From Adineta steineri (Eukaryota; Rotifera; Eurotatoria; Adinetida; Adinetidae), in the NCBI GenBank assembly GCA_905250115.1, contig CAJNOI010000110.1, positions 62,001-126,000 of the forward strand: a stretch of DNA of 64,000 nucleotides, read 5' to 3'. Position numbers and translations under genes: made by a program. This document shows positions 1-11,766 of this stretch, in pieces (positions within the stretch are counted from its first letter, which is position 1; every line of letters starts with the position of its first letter). Below the pieces are notes generated by a model that did not search any database, was not told where the DNA came from, and saw only the letters and a program-made list of their open reading frames with translations.

Positions 1-448
1 AATTTAAGAATCAAATCATTAAAATATTCTTACACACATTTGAATAATTATATAGCTATTTTTTTTTGTTTAAAATATATTATTAGTAGTGCTATGTGCG
101 TAGATTAAGAAATCGATTGAGTGTTTCAAAAAAATAGGAAAAATAAAGCATGTACTGTTTGTGCTCAACATTTATGATTCCAATTTCAGTCGTAGTCTAC
201 CAATTAATTTTATCAGTAATTTTGGAAATAAAATAAAACGAGAGAAGTATGGACATCTCATGATTTCGATTTACAGAACAACTTTTTCTTTCCTTGATCG
301 AAAAGTATTCATTTCTGTAAAGATGATTATTTTACAATGCTAGTGTTATCAACACAAAGACGCTTAAAATGAATCGCAGAGATTCACGAAAATGAATGGA
401 TGAAACAATTGCTTGTGAGGACGTTGTACAAAAGTCGTAAACTTCGAC
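1..448. other. AT-rich spacer, no gene seen
   Basis: No supported exon or RNA is visible. The minus-strand PAN gene must continue here or beyond the left edge, because its exon 3 ends at a splice donor at 567/566. No further PAN exon could be read in this stretch. Confidence 0.4.
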
Positions 449-491
449 GGGTGGATGCCTTTTCTATATCTGACATCCACCCACACCCACC
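449..491. repeat. GT/CA palindrome 1
   Basis: The left arm GGGTGGATG is followed by an AT-rich loop and the right arm CATCCACCCACACCCACC. It is a member of the window-wide family of telomere-like palindromes, with the G-rich arm first. It lies within the presumed intron downstream of PAN exon 3. Confidence 0.7.
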
Positions 492-566
492 TTAATATAG
501 GCCTAGTGAATTAAATGTCTGCTGTCAATATCAGGGTACTTTGTAACAAAGAACTGACATACTTAC

Positions 567-1974
567 CATCGATTCCAGAAATTCTGTCGCTTCTTGAAAA
601 TCCACCATTTCCAGTACTTGTTTTCAGCCAACATTCTTTTGTTGGTGGTGAATATGCAAAAGCCTTACATCCTGAAGTTGTTTGGCATTTTACGCAACAA
701 CCAGCATAATCGGATACTTGTACAGATGAAGGTAATAAGTCATTTCCAGGAATATCCCAATCGTCTTTACGTATGAATCCACCACACATGTTTGCTACGA
801 GTACATAAACAGAAGAATTTTTGTTTATGAATGATTTTCAGGTTGAATAAATAAGAACTAAATTTTGTTCAACAAAAACCGATCAGACACCCCTGATTTC
901 TTGTTCTTTTTTTTGCTTTAGCTACTTGCCAAATCTTTCTTTATCTTCTGCTGAGCCTCGTCGATCTGTTTCTGTCCGCTTCGCTTTATTTCAGACGGGA
1001 GAATGAAAAGAAGAAGCGTATCAATTGAGTTCTTGGAGGAAGTTTTCCGTAATAAAAGGATCTCGTTTCTTTGAGGTTCACTTGCAGTAATAAGAATATC
1101 TTTCAACAATTCGTCCAAAAACCTATCGTTTTACAAATCAGTCAGTATACTATGATGAAGCAATCTTGTTTATTGGATTTCTCTTGCTAATAAATACTTA
1201 CAACTGTATCCAGAAATTCTATTGCCTTCTGGTTTTCCACCACCTCCGGTACTTGTTTTCGGCCAACAATCTTTTGTTGTTGGCGAATATGCAAAAGCCT
1301 TACATCCTGAAGTTGTTTGGCATTTTGTACAACAACTAGCATAATCGGTTACTTGGACAGGTGAAGATAACAGATCATTGCCAGAAATATCCCAGTCGTC
1401 TTTGCGTATGAATCCACCACATGTGTCTCCTACGAAAATATAAATAGACGGATAGTTTCAATAGAATTGAATACTCCAATGAACTAGGTTCAGAAGCAAA
1501 CGCTTTTCTGGTGTGTTATAAGAAGGATTCTTTTGTAGTTTAACAACTTGTGAAATCATTCTTTATTTTTGATCTAAAAACCCGATTGGGTCAATGACGT
1601 AGTAAAATTTCTCTACTGATAAGACACAGAAAGCTTAGTCCATAATACTATTATTAAACAATGATCGACTTACCGGAAATAGGAGGACAAATAGTCTGAC
1701 TGGTCATGCTCTTCGGATAGCAAACTGGGTGAATGTGGCATCGATGTTTAAGACAGATTGTATTTGGAAGTGCACAACTATTGTCAGAATCACATGCAGT
1801 CAAATCGTTGCATGAGGCATAATTATAGACACATACAACAGAACTTCCATCGCCTGTTGGAAGATTTGCACATTGATTGTTCGTCGAACATATTTGCTCT
1901 GCCTCGACGTTCCAGCATCTGTAAATCAACAATTCCACAAATATAATCACCAAAAATATATGTATCTTTATCAT
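567..1974 (-). CDS. secreted PAN/apple-domain protein, 3' end missing
   Basis: Three exons are supported on the minus strand: 1974..1674, 1429..1202 and 794..567. All junctions are phase 1 with good donors (GGTAAG, GTAAGT). Exon 1 starts at a Met followed by a hydrophobic signal peptide (MIKIHIFLVIIFVELL) and a Cys-rich segment of about 75 residues. Exons 2 and 3 each encode one PAN-like module with the pattern CGGF.RKDDWDI.GNDLL...CC.KCQTTSGCKAFAYSP..K.CW.KTS. Both exons are exactly 228 nt and nearly identical, so they arose by exon duplication. PAN modules usually bind protein or carbohydrate outside the cell, so a secreted binding protein is likely. The open donor at 567 shows that the gene continues off the left edge. 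An upstream in-frame Met at 2055 is possible but would place the signal peptide internally. Confidence 0.7.
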
Positions 1975-2661
1975 CGTTTTAGTCAACTGAATATATTTGT
2001 CGTAAGTGCAACTGAAAATCGCTTTGCTTATGAGAAAAAATCGGCATCTGTTCAAGTTAACCTGAGGGAGTATGTTTGCTGATATGATCGTCCAAAAACA
2101 TCAAGTAAAAGAAAACATATTCTTCAAGGCTGTGTTATTCTCATACATTAATCCATTCTCATCAGCAAATAGAATAACACGAGCAAGAATATTAGTTAAT
2201 CGAAACCATATGCTGTCAGTTTTCTCTCGTTGATAATTTCAATTGATCTGATACTTATCATATCAGTTTCCCTTTTTATTTCCTGCTATCGTCATAAGCG
2301 GCGTAGGTCATGTGGCTTGGGTAGACTCGAACTAGGCTTGATTTAATGTACAAAGTTACTAATATATTCATTTTCAGTACTATTTATGAGGATTTTCTTA
2401 TCCGATTGTAGATGTTCCCTACAGTTTGAGTAAAATAACCCACACCTCAGTAGATATTATCCAGAAGTTTCATTTCTATTTGTATCAATATTTGATGGAG
2501 ATAATTTTCTTTATTTATAAATTCCTTTAGTATCGTTTTTACTCAGTAACATTCATATTCCCGTAATTTGTTGAAAGAGTACGTTATCGTATTTTTGTAA
2601 ATTTTCTATTCAACAACATGCAAAGTTAAAATTTTGAAATACTAAACAATAAAAATTGTTT
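1975..2661. other. intergenic, nothing recognised
   Basis: This is the spacer between the 5' end of the PAN gene and the 3' end of the receptor gene. The left part should hold the PAN promoter. No RNA gene or palindrome was recognised. Confidence 0.4.
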
Positions 2662-3714
2662 TTATGCATGAACTGTCTGTTGTTGACGAGGAACACTAAT
2701 TGATTGACCTAGTGGAAAAACTAGATTTGTTCTTTGATTAAATCGAATCCGTTTAATTGTATCGATAACTTGTTTTCGAAACGATTTTGAAGCTGCAAAA
2801 TAGCAAAAGAAAGGGACCTGAAAATAAAAAATATTCAAATATAAATATTTTAATAAAATAAAAAATATTACTGCATTTGCATTGTAAACATAGAAATAGA
2901 AAAACAAAGTTATGAATTGTTCTTGTGTTTGTCGATAAACATCTTTAACAATATTTGCTGTACTAACCAAATAAATTTGTGCAATTCCAAACGGACATTT
3001 AAATAATAATACAATAATAATTTCATATAAAGCCATTCTTATTGTTTGTTTTGTTAGAGTCGAGAGTCTATATTGTCCATCTGTATTTAATGTATGCATA
3101 TTTTTATATGTAAGATATCCAAATAAAGTAATTATTGTAACAGGAACAATTATATTTAATACAAGTATTGTAAAATAACTACGATATGTTCTATAAATTG
3201 TATTTGATGTTTGACATGTCAAATTAGGTATTATATTAGCTGATTTCATAAAATAATATGGACATTCATTACAAATCCAAACAAATAGAAATCCAACAAT
3301 CAAATAACGAGCTTTCTTAATAGTGCTATATTGACGTATAGTAGCATTTCGTGAAGAACACATATAAGAATCAATAGCTTGAAGACAAAGGCAACTGGAT
3401 GAACAAAGAGAATTTATATATACCAATGGAACACGAAATTTACACCAATTTTCACTTGTTAAAGCATTTGCATGAAAACCATCAATGATAATATCACCAG
3501 CAAGACTAATAACAAGTACATTTAAATCAAAAAATGACTTCACAAGCATGTAAAATGAAGATGCATTATGTTTATAACTGGCCTTATGAAGAAAGACAAT
3601 TATATTTAAAATATTTCCTATAATGCCAAGGATAAGAATAGGAAAACCAAATGTAAGTGCTATATATTGAATTGATAATTGAATTTGACGAATGTAAGGA
3701 TCATTTGAAGACAT
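2662..3714 (-). CDS. rhodopsin-like 7TM receptor
   Basis: A seven-transmembrane receptor. TM1 carries the class A signature G..GN.LNI.VF. A Cys before TM3 (W-C-K-F-R) and a Cys in extracellular loop 2 can form the usual disulfide. The DRY position reads IDSY, an atypical loss of Arg. The reading frame is open throughout, but nt 2871..2818 is a 54-nt intron (donor GTAATA, acceptor TTTTCAG) whose length is a multiple of three. Removing it joins YNANA to VPFFCYFAASKSFRKQ and restores a normal TM7/helix 8, giving about 332 residues. It is related to the receptor at 49774-50748, sharing LG.IGNILNI.VF, SRN...R..ST and LTYKN..TL. The ligand is unknown; a peptide receptor is the best guess. Confidence 0.85.
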   Translation of the reverse strand: MSSNDPYIRQIQLSIQYIALTFGFPILILGIIGNILNIIVFLHKASYKHNASSFYMLVKSFFDLNVLVISLAGDIIIDGFHANALTSENWCKFRVPLVYINSLCSSSCLCLQAIDSYMCSSRNATIRQYSTIKKARYLIVGFLFVWICNECPYYFMKSANIIPNLTCQTSNTIYRTYRSYFTILVLNIIVPVTIITLFGYLTYKNMHTLNTDGQYRLSTLTKQTIRMALYEIIIVLLFKCPFGIAQIYLVSTANIVKDVYRQTQEQFITLFFYFYVYNANAVIFFILLKYLYLNIFYFQVPFFCYFAASKSFRKQVIDTIKRIRFNQRTNLVFPLGQSISVPRQQQTVHA

Positions 3715-5918
3715 TCTTTTTACTTTACAAACTTAATTTAATCTAAAACATTAAATTAAAAAGAATCTTATCTCAGTTTTTAATAAGAACATACTGAAAA
3801 AAATTAGTTTTCTTCATGTTTTTAATTATCTTCAAACTCTACCCACGTAAATAATTTTTCTCTAAAAATACATATAAAACGCGTTTGATTTTGCGTGTGA
3901 AACATTAAGAGTGAACGCGTCTGAGTGCGTTCGTAATCTGACTTGCGCTTAAATGCGTTTCATATAAAATCTAAAAATTTTGAAAAATATATGATAATCT
4001 ATCTCAGATTCGAACTGAGTCGCTCTTAACAATATTTTCCGATGATCTTAGCCTATTTTGGTAAATGGATTGAATTTTACCACAAGCGATGTCGATCAGA
4101 TTTGAACAGACGAATCAGTAATCAGAAGTCGTTCATATACATCACTGACCTATATTAGCTCGGAATGTTTTCTCATTCAAAATAAAATATATTTCAATAA
4201 GATATAATCTTTTCAAAGTTGTCTCATTATTATTCATACAAACTTTAGAGAAATATCGTTTATTTGTCGTATATTTAATTGAACTTCAGTCTATTTTAAC
4301 GTCATTAAGATATTTTTTATTATAAAGTTTAATTAAGTTTAGACGCACATAATTTTTTTCTAACTACGCCTCGAAGCGTTTCAACGCATTAGTTTTACAT
4401 TCTTTGATTACATGGGTAATGCGTAGCGCATTATAAATAGGAAACAAAGTTTTCATTTTTTTAGAGCATTTCCTAACATATAGAATGCTCTGTTACAGGC
4501 TTATTCAACAGAGAATATTTTCCAAATACATTTTCTTCTCGACGGAAAATCGAAAAGACTGTCAGTCACATTCGACGTATGTTGCAGATACTCCGTGCAA
4601 CTGCATTTCTTGATATTTTTCAAGTTAAAAAAATATTATAAAGAACCATTTTTGACCGTCATTTGCCATTACTTGTTCTTAATTCGGAACAATGTAAAGA
4701 TTTTTGTTCGTCGACGCGAATGTTACATTGTTTTGTTTACGATTAAATTCTGCACTCAATAGTATAATAATAAATCATTCATAGAGCATTTAAAATACAA
4801 CACCATTGGGTGTTAGTTTCACGGGTATTTCATTTAAACGACACTGTTAGGAGCTTTGAAAAGGTCTTGGAAGCATAAAATAGAGACTTACACAAATCGA
4901 CAGATGTTCGACGATTTGGTACCTGTTAGTCTTTTTTGATTTTTTGTCAAGAAGAAAAATGTATCCGGAAAACAAAATATTCTCTTTTCAGTGACCCCGA
5001 AATATAGCCTCCAATATGTTGGAAAATGCTATAGAAAAAGGAAAAATTTGTTTCCTGATTTTTATTGAATTTATTTGTAATAGTTTAATTTGCATGTAGA
5101 TATTCAGAATGATGTTGAATGGTTTATGAATTTATTTAATATTGGATAGATAATTTTCTAAAGATGAAAGAGTTAAAATACAATAAAATATTATTCGTAA
5201 AATTATCAAAATAGTTTATTTGTTTTAATAACAATTCATACATAATTATTTTTGGATCTACAGAGACTATACTTATCTGAGAATGTCAATTGTATCCATC
5301 TTTTTTTCCTTCGCTAGATTCTTGTCTACAAATCTATTCCGGTTTGCGATCGATATTTGTATTGATCTTTGTACAGACGTGAGATTTCAAGATAATACTG
5401 AAATATGTATTACATTTAATAGGTATTGTATATGATATTTTTTTTTTCATATTAATAGACATACAATTTTTATGTTAAACCCTTATTATTTGAAATAAAG
5501 TAAAAGAAATTTTTGAAGATATTTTCATATAAAAAAAATCAATCTTTCAAGATTAAATTAAAAGAGAAGTTTGTAATTAAGTACTTCTTTCTTTTCTATC
5601 AGATAGTCTGTTTCTCATTTTTTATTTTATGAATTTTGGTCTTTTTATAACGATTAATAAACCTTGCTCGATCATTTTCGTTTTTCATCGAAATACTTAT
5701 TTCTCATGTTGTTTTTGTAATAGTTACACAAATCTATCTAAAACTTTGTTGTGAGCAATTCCTCAATTTTAATAAAGTTTCACCTGAATATATCTCCTAT
5801 GTTTCAGAACTATGTATTAGAAGTAAAATGAGTCAATGGTGTACTGTAGAAAACTTTGGTATGACGTATAAGCTATATTTAATATTATACTTTTGCGTGG
5901 AAATTTGGGCGTCATGGT

Positions 5919-5926
5919 TGACGTCA
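5919..5926. promoter_or_regulatory. CRE-like palindrome TGACGTCA
   Basis: A perfect 8-bp TGACGTCA lies about 220 bp upstream of the glycine-rich gene. This is the consensus of bZIP CREB/ATF factors. A single 8-mer can arise by chance, so the regulatory role is inference. Confidence 0.3.
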
Positions 5927-6060
5927 AAGAGAAAATAAATGTATACTCATATCATGATTTAAGGCGAGGGTGAATAATAGTTATTATAGTATAATTACTC
6001 ATGTTTATACATCCATGCATGAATGATTTAACTACGCCTCTCTCATACGTACAATAAGCA

Positions 6061-6067
6061 TATAAAT
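6061..6067 (+). promoter_or_regulatory. TATA box of the Gly-rich gene
   Basis: TATAAAT lies 79 bp upstream of the ATG at 6140. The spacing leaves room for a short 5' leader. The small Cys-rich gene at 25997 has a similarly placed TATAAAT. Confidence 0.45.
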
Positions 6068-6139
6068 ACGACGAATAAAGCTTCTCCTTAATAATATTCT
6101 TATTTTATTCAACGACTATTAAACAAATATCAATACAAT

Positions 6140-6394
6140 ATGCATCATCATCATCCATTTCTCGATGCAGGATTAGGTGGTTTTGCTGGCTATGAACTCG
6201 GACGTCATACCGGTTTTGGCAGTCCACTTATTGATGCAGGATTAGGTGCTTTCGGTGGCTATGAACTTGGAAATTATATGAATAATGGCGGCTTCGGAGG
6301 TGGCTACGGAGGTGGCTTCGGTGGTGCTCCATATGGTGGAGGATATGGTGGTGGTTTTGGAAATTCATATGGATATGGCGGTGGATATTATTAA
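6140..6394 (+). CDS. small glycine-rich protein
   Basis: An 84-residue single-exon protein. It starts with MHHHH, has two diverged copies of a roughly 24-residue unit containing DAGLG.F.GYELG, and ends in a Gly/Tyr tail (GGFGGGYGGG type). It has no signal peptide or membrane helix. The TATA box at 6061 and an AATAAA at about 6490 in the 3' flank support a real short transcript. Gly/Tyr-rich tails of this kind occur in structural, cuticular and stress-related low-complexity proteins. No specific function can be assigned. Confidence 0.7.
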   Translation: MHHHHPFLDAGLGGFAGYELGRHTGFGSPLIDAGLGAFGGYELGNYMNNGGFGGGYGGGFGGAPYGGGYGGGFGNSYGYGGGYY

Positions 6395-7740
6395 CATGTT
6401 CATCATCATCATCTGTACATCTTTTAAGAAAAAAATAATATAACTTCTTACTTATTTTTTTTTGTATTTAACAATGTTGTATCTATTTTAATAAACCAGC
6501 TAGATCCTTGTCAGATTAGACAACGATTCTACAAGTATTTACTGTTTTTTTTCCGAGGAAATACAAAAACCTTACAGAATTGTGTACTCATGAAATAGTA
6601 AATATTTTGGCAAGATACGAACGAGATTCTAGCATGAAATTGAGAAGTTTTCTTCGATTTAGATTCTATCAGGATTGTCTTCTTGTACAATAAGGATTTA
6701 TCTAGATTTTCGTGTTAAGTTTTAAATGCGTCCTACAATAGGCCTCGACCGCGTGGTACTTAAAAAGAAAGTTTGAACGCCATCCCATCTATATCTTGAG
6801 AAAAATTTTGTCGAGAAGCTGATTTTTCTATTGTTATGTAATAAAAATCTTGAAAATCTTACAAAAAGTCGTTCGAAAAATTAGTGGATCTCACGAAAAA
6901 GAGCTTTAATACACTCGAAATGATTCGATTTTCGTGAAAGAATTGATAAAGATGCTCATTCTTACAAAAAGTAAACTTCTACTATATGGACTTCGTGACT
7001 TTTTCTTCTTATTTTAACGATTTTTCACCGTTCTTTTGTTTTATCATATTACATAGTGAATCGAAACTCGTGCCCACCTGTACAATGACTCATGTTGTTT
7101 TTTTGTTTTCTAATGTACAGTATAAATAATGTGGGAGCCAAGTAAACGAAGTTTCTAAATTTTTGAGAGTGAGTTAGATTTTGTGTAATGCGGCTAGTAC
7201 TCATCCTCATATTTGCATCGACACTGTCGGAAAAATAACTTTCCAAAAACATAACTAGCAAATTGTATCTGATCAATAATATTATACTCCAAAAATATCG
7301 ATTCTTACAGATAATTTTCTTTTACAAGACTAATTATACATCTTGTCTTGATTGAACAGATTTCTAATTGATCTTATTGAAGAATTGCTAGAAGTACACA
7401 AGATATCTTTTTAATATAAAACTCAAATAAAAGTATCAGAAACTAACAAAAATACTCACAAAATACTGAACAAGTTATTCGCTATATGAAAATATAGTAA
7501 AATATGACTTCAACAAACTTTTAATCGATTTAATATTCTCTTAGAGTTAATATAACTTAAAATAACTTACAATTATTTATTGTCTTTTTCAGGAAACTCT
7601 GCATTTTGAATGTGGGTGTTGTGTTCTTTTTTTTACCACAACTACAACCTCAACTAACCATAGTTGACTGTAGATAAAATTCGTAAGATGACTAATTTAT
7701 TTAAGTCATTTAAAAGTTGCAACAAAACAAAAATAAAAAT
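6395..7740. other. spacer, no gene seen
   Basis: It holds the 3' UTR of the Gly-rich gene on the left. The frame at 7049-7276 on the minus strand has no domain or supported splice sites and I do not call it. The right part contains palindrome 2. Confidence 0.4.
7611..7653. repeat. GT/CA palindrome 2 (weak)
   Basis: TGTGGGTGTTGTG faces CCACAACTACAACCTC across a T-rich loop. The arms are decayed compared with other family members, but the orientation (G-rich first) is the same. Confidence 0.45.
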
Positions 7741-8739
7741 CTAGTAAATAGAAATTTGACTTTGTTCTGGATCAACTATATCGAATCCACCTCCAGAAAA
7801 AATTGGGATAAGACGTACATCTTGTCCATCTTTGACACGAGTTATATGAAGTGTTTGCGTCTGTTGAAAGTTAATCGAGTTAAAACTGAATTGTTTTGGT
7901 GTCCATGTGACGCAATCATTGCATTTTGACGCAGTTGATGGATGCCATTCAATAATTACTGTGTCATTGCCGTTAATACGATGTGGTGGAGTATTTAGCC
8001 AAAGTTGTACTGATGAAGTGTTATTCAATGGAATTACCAATAATTGAGGATTGTAAAGAAGTCCAAGCGAAAGATCTGTACAGTTATAAGCCCAATTTTG
8101 TGGAATTCTCTTGAATAGTTTGTCATCGGGTTTGCCAATAGACATGACTTCGTAATATGTCGTTTCATACAACACTTCCCATCGACGACGAACAACTTGA
8201 GCTGATCTAAGTGGTATATCTGTGTTTTTTTTAAAATAAATTTCTTGACAAGGAAAGTATTCACCACTATCAATTCGACATGTTTCATTTGCATACCAAT
8301 AATCTTCATTTCCTGTATTGTTGTTAGAATGAATCATTTCATATCGGAAGTTAACAAAATTATCAATTTTAAATGAACTATCATTGAAATTCCAATGTGA
8401 AGGAAATGCACTGGATAAATAATCACCTTACTTCCAATAGGTTCCATAATTACAACTATTTGATGGATAGCTTAATTTCAATTGAACATAATATTTTGAT
8501 TCAGGTGAATCAGGAATTGCCAATGGGAAATGTTGCATTGCAAATGAATATTCAGTTAGTGTTGGATTTATAATGTATGATCTGTAAGCTTGTTGATTTA
8601 ATTCATCGATTGCATAAATAGCTTTATTCTCATACGTAGAAAATGTTATTTGTGGAGGAAAATAGGGTTGAGCACATCGTACTCCATCACCGCTTAACAT
8701 CAATAATACAAAGCATACTAACGTTAATTTAATTATCAT
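7741..8739 (-). CDS. secreted protein of unknown function, interrupted by TAA or a short intron
   Basis: The Met at 8739 begins a signal peptide (MIIKLTLVCFVLLMLSG), preceded by a TTTAG acceptor that suggests a 5' UTR intron. The coding frame runs to TGG AAG TAA at 8436-8428 and continues in the same frame to 7741. The TAA overlaps a good splice donor (GTAAGG). A 54-nt intron ending at GATAG would remove the stop and keep the frame, but the removed codons also look coding. Either this is a short in-frame intron or the gene carries one nonsense codon. The mature part has several N-glycosylation sites and scattered Cys, including C..C in a CNDCVTW context. No domain was recognised. It is probably extracellular. 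Confidence 0.6.
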
Positions 8740-8862
8740 ATTTCTAAAAGCGAAAGAAGAATATTTTTTTATTAAAACACGATAACAGAAATGAATGTAT
8801 ATTACGTCGTAAACTGAGAAGAAAAAACACGAATATAAGCCCTGATGAGAATATATATACAT

Positions 8863-9514
8863 ATGTCGTATTTATTTTAATAAGTGAAAATGTAGTCGCT
8901 CGGTTTGCACTAGAGGATTATAATACGAACAGAAAGAAAAGGAAAGATAAGTTAAATTTGAAAAAGTACGTTATTAGTATACATACGGTGTGGGTATGAG
9001 TGTAGACCTAGGCGAGCAAAGAATAAAAAATCTACACCCACATCCATCTATTATTAGAAATGAAGAAAAAATTTGTTTTTTTCTTCTTCTGTTAGATTTA
9101 TAGAAAACTATATATATGAAGATCAACATTTTGAATTATAATTTGCAACGTAGAGAAAGCCGTCGGTAGAATCAAGTTTTTCCCTGTTGATATTCACTTT
9201 TGATGAATATAGAATTAAATCCTGCATTCACTGAAGTCATTTGAGAGGATAGTTGACGAGCAAAAAAAGGAGTTTCAGATAAGATACTGGATAAAGTTTG
9301 ATTTTATCCAGTAATGATCCCAAACTCCCACTTTTATGACAACCTGTTGCAGGCTAATCACGAGTTCACAAGCGAATATCAGTAGGAAAAACTTGGTTCT
9401 GCTCATAAGTGAAAGGGTATTATTGAAAAGATCTCTGTAGAAAGATGAAGACAAATCTGCTTTTATTTTATATATATTCTAGATTTTCTAGTATCGTTTA
9501 TTAAATTTAACAAA
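8863..9514. other. intergenic with one palindrome
   Basis: It separates the secreted-protein gene from the receptor pseudogene. Apart from the palindrome at 8987-9048, nothing is recognised. Confidence 0.4.
8987..9048. repeat. GT/CA palindrome 3
   Basis: The left arm GGTGTGGGTATGAGTGTAGA pairs with the right arm TCTACACCCACATCCATC around a loop of roughly 24 nt. A typical member of the family. Confidence 0.75.
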
Positions 9515-10298
9515 ATGACTTCATCTTCTCTTGTTACATTAACACCAACTACTGGAACATGGTTTATTCCTATTGATATTATTATGTTGCTATACACTAT
9601 ATTAACTATTATACTTGCCATTATTTTTTTGAATAAACGATGTCACACTGTTTCAAGAATGTTAATTTCTAATTCATGTATATCTCTATACTTGTATTTG
9701 ATTGTGTCTTGCTGAGTATGTACATATTTACGTTAGAAAATGGTTTTAAACAAATAATATATGAAGATTCACTTTGTTTTATTCGAGCTTATGTTAGATA
9801 CGCTACCGTCGGTGCTATATATTTTTCATTTTTAATACAAGCTTTCTATCGATTATTATGGTTATTTATCCTAGTCGTTTATCTTGGCAATCAGCAAAAT
9901 TTCAATTTTTAATGATTTGCTTATCATGGATGATTGCTTTTATATATCCTACTGTATTTACATTCACTCATATAATTACTTATAATTCTGGCAATCAACT
10001 ATGTCAAATACCTATTCGACTATCCTTCTTTGTAATTTACTCGTATTCTCGCATCTATTTTATTCCAGTCACAATCATTACCTGTATTAAAACTTGGTTT
10101 TCCGTATGCATTATTTATTATAATATCATTTTTTACTAATGTACCAAAATATAGTTATCGAATAGCTTTTTTGTATTTGTCAATACATCATTAGTAGCAG
10201 CGATGGTGGCATTTTTTCAATTTACTGATCCAGTCAAATCATATGTAATCACAATAATGAAGCCACATCCTAATAGAGTAATAACGACCATGACATGA
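9515..10298 (+). pseudogene. 7TM receptor pseudogene
   Basis: Three frames together give a decayed copy of the receptor family at 23389 and 36248. The start is intact (WFIPIDI, then RCHTVSRMLISNSC). A frame change follows after TM1-2, then EDSLCFIRAY in a second frame, then PSRLSWQSAKFQFLMICLSW in a third. The segment between TM5 and TM6 (the KEM...RA.REL stretch of the intact copies) is deleted. The end of TM7, FQFTDPVKS, is still readable near 10215-10245, and the copy ends near KPHPNRVITT. Frameshifts plus the internal deletion make function very unlikely. Confidence 0.85.
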
Positions 10299-11766
10299 CT
10301 GAAAGAAACCAAGCGAAATGATATTGAAATCATCTTTAATGTTGCGTTATATTTTATGAATAAATAAACTACAATACAATTGATATAGATCAGTTTTTCT
10401 ATACGTACGAATATTATGAAATGAATAAATAAACAGAACATTTATATAAATCATCTTGTCTTGAGAGTGTGGATGTGGATGGGTGTGAGTTTCCAGAGAA
10501 AAAAAGATCCACATCCACACCCTGATTTCTTTATTTTTCTTACTTCATTTTTTTTAATTCGTCGTACTGTTAAGATCGCAGGTTCTGTAAAATAAAATTA
10601 AAAATTAAAACTATTTAGTAACTTATTACATTGGATATATTTTGATCATTTATTATGATTTGAAAATATAATTCGATTTTCTAGTTAATAGTATAGAAGA
10701 TGAACGAATAATTTTTTGATCTAGTATATTTATTTATTAAAATCGTTTACGTTGTAACACGATTTAAAGAAATTGCTATTTTTTTATTATAATGAAAGTA
10801 TTCAGATATAAATACGATAATAACGAGTTTATATGAGTGTAGAAGAATAAAACTAATAAACAGATTTACATGTATTATATTTCAAATACAAGTCACGCAT
10901 ACTGGTAAAGCTTAATGCGAATACATTACGTACGTGAAAACGAGAAAGAATGTAAAAAATAATAATCTACAGAAAGAATATTTATCATATAATAGACATA
11001 CATCGATAGAAATCAGAAACAAATTTTTTTCTCTGTCCATAAATAATGACATCGATCTAACGAGATGTTCTGTTACTTATCTTGATCGACTCATGAACTG
11101 AATGTTTTTAAGAAAGGACATTGTATGTATACAATTATAAAGATAGCTAACACGTAATCCATTTATGATTGACACAAAACAACAGAACGGAAAAATATTG
11201 TTTGAGAGCTAACAGACATACTATATGTATAATAACGACATAAGCATTGATGTATACTAAGAATTACATATGAAACAATGCAGAACTCTAATAATACATC
11301 TCAACGATAAAATGTTTCATTAACTAATTTCTACTATTTTTGTAAAGTTAATTATCTCTTGTTTTCTATTTTTATTCAATACGGTTACTTGTGAGTATTT
11401 AGATATTGAAGTTCAATATAAAATCTAATTTTTTTTTGAATATGAATGATAAACCATTTGTAGATGATAACTTCACAAATTTTAAAAAAATTCAGATTAT
11501 TTTCTATGTTTTCTCACTAAAAAACTCCGTAAGACAAATTATTTTTTCTACAATTCAGTATGTTTGTTTCATGATGTATCAGAAAGTTTCATTCGTTTAT
11601 ATGAATTATGAGTTTACCAATTTTAGAAGAATTCGTCTGTACTTAATAAGATCGCTGAATTTTACAGAATTTAATGCATGCTATAGAAGAAAAAATTGCT
11701 CATAGAAATAAATATATCAAAGATTTGATTTCTCAATTTGAAATTGTGTTCTATTTAGATAGTGAC
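10299..11766. other. spacer, no gene seen
   Basis: AT-rich sequence with palindrome 4 at its left end. The long open frame of the next gene begins in this stretch, but residues before 11767 read as untranslated sequence rather than protein. Confidence 0.4.
10461..10524. repeat. GT/CA palindrome 4
   Basis: TTGAGAGTGTGGATGTGGAT on the left pairs with ATCCACATCCACACCCTGA on the right. The flanking CTTGAG and CTGA are shared with several other copies and suggest defined element ends. Confidence 0.8.

Larger units (their letters stand above)
3715..6139. other. 2.4-kb spacer, no gene seen
   Basis: This AT-rich spacer has no supported exon. At 3988-4045 on the minus strand there is a tRNA T-arm-like hairpin (CTCAG TTCGAAT CTGAG) without a matching acceptor stem; I do not call it a tRNA. 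Segments rich in ACGCGT and TGCGTT near 3880-3960 and 4365-4435, flanked by TACCCACGTAA and its near-complement, could be remnants of an inverted-repeat element. Confidence 0.4.

Noticed and set aside
918-1118. Open frame of 66 codons on the minus strand between PAN exons 2 and 3
   Set aside because: Including it would break the clean phase-1 joining of the duplicated exons; no domain is present.
3988-4045. tRNA-like T-arm (CTCAG TTCGAAT CTGAG) on the minus strand with an A-box-like TAGGCTAAG 40 nt upstream
   Set aside because: No matching 7-bp acceptor stem and no convincing anticodon arm; at best a worn tRNA-derived sequence.
3839-4425. Possible inverted-repeat element with TACCCACGTAA and TACCCATGTAA ends
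   Set aside because: Ends match over only about 11 bp, no target duplication was seen, and the internal similarity is limited to CG-containing words.
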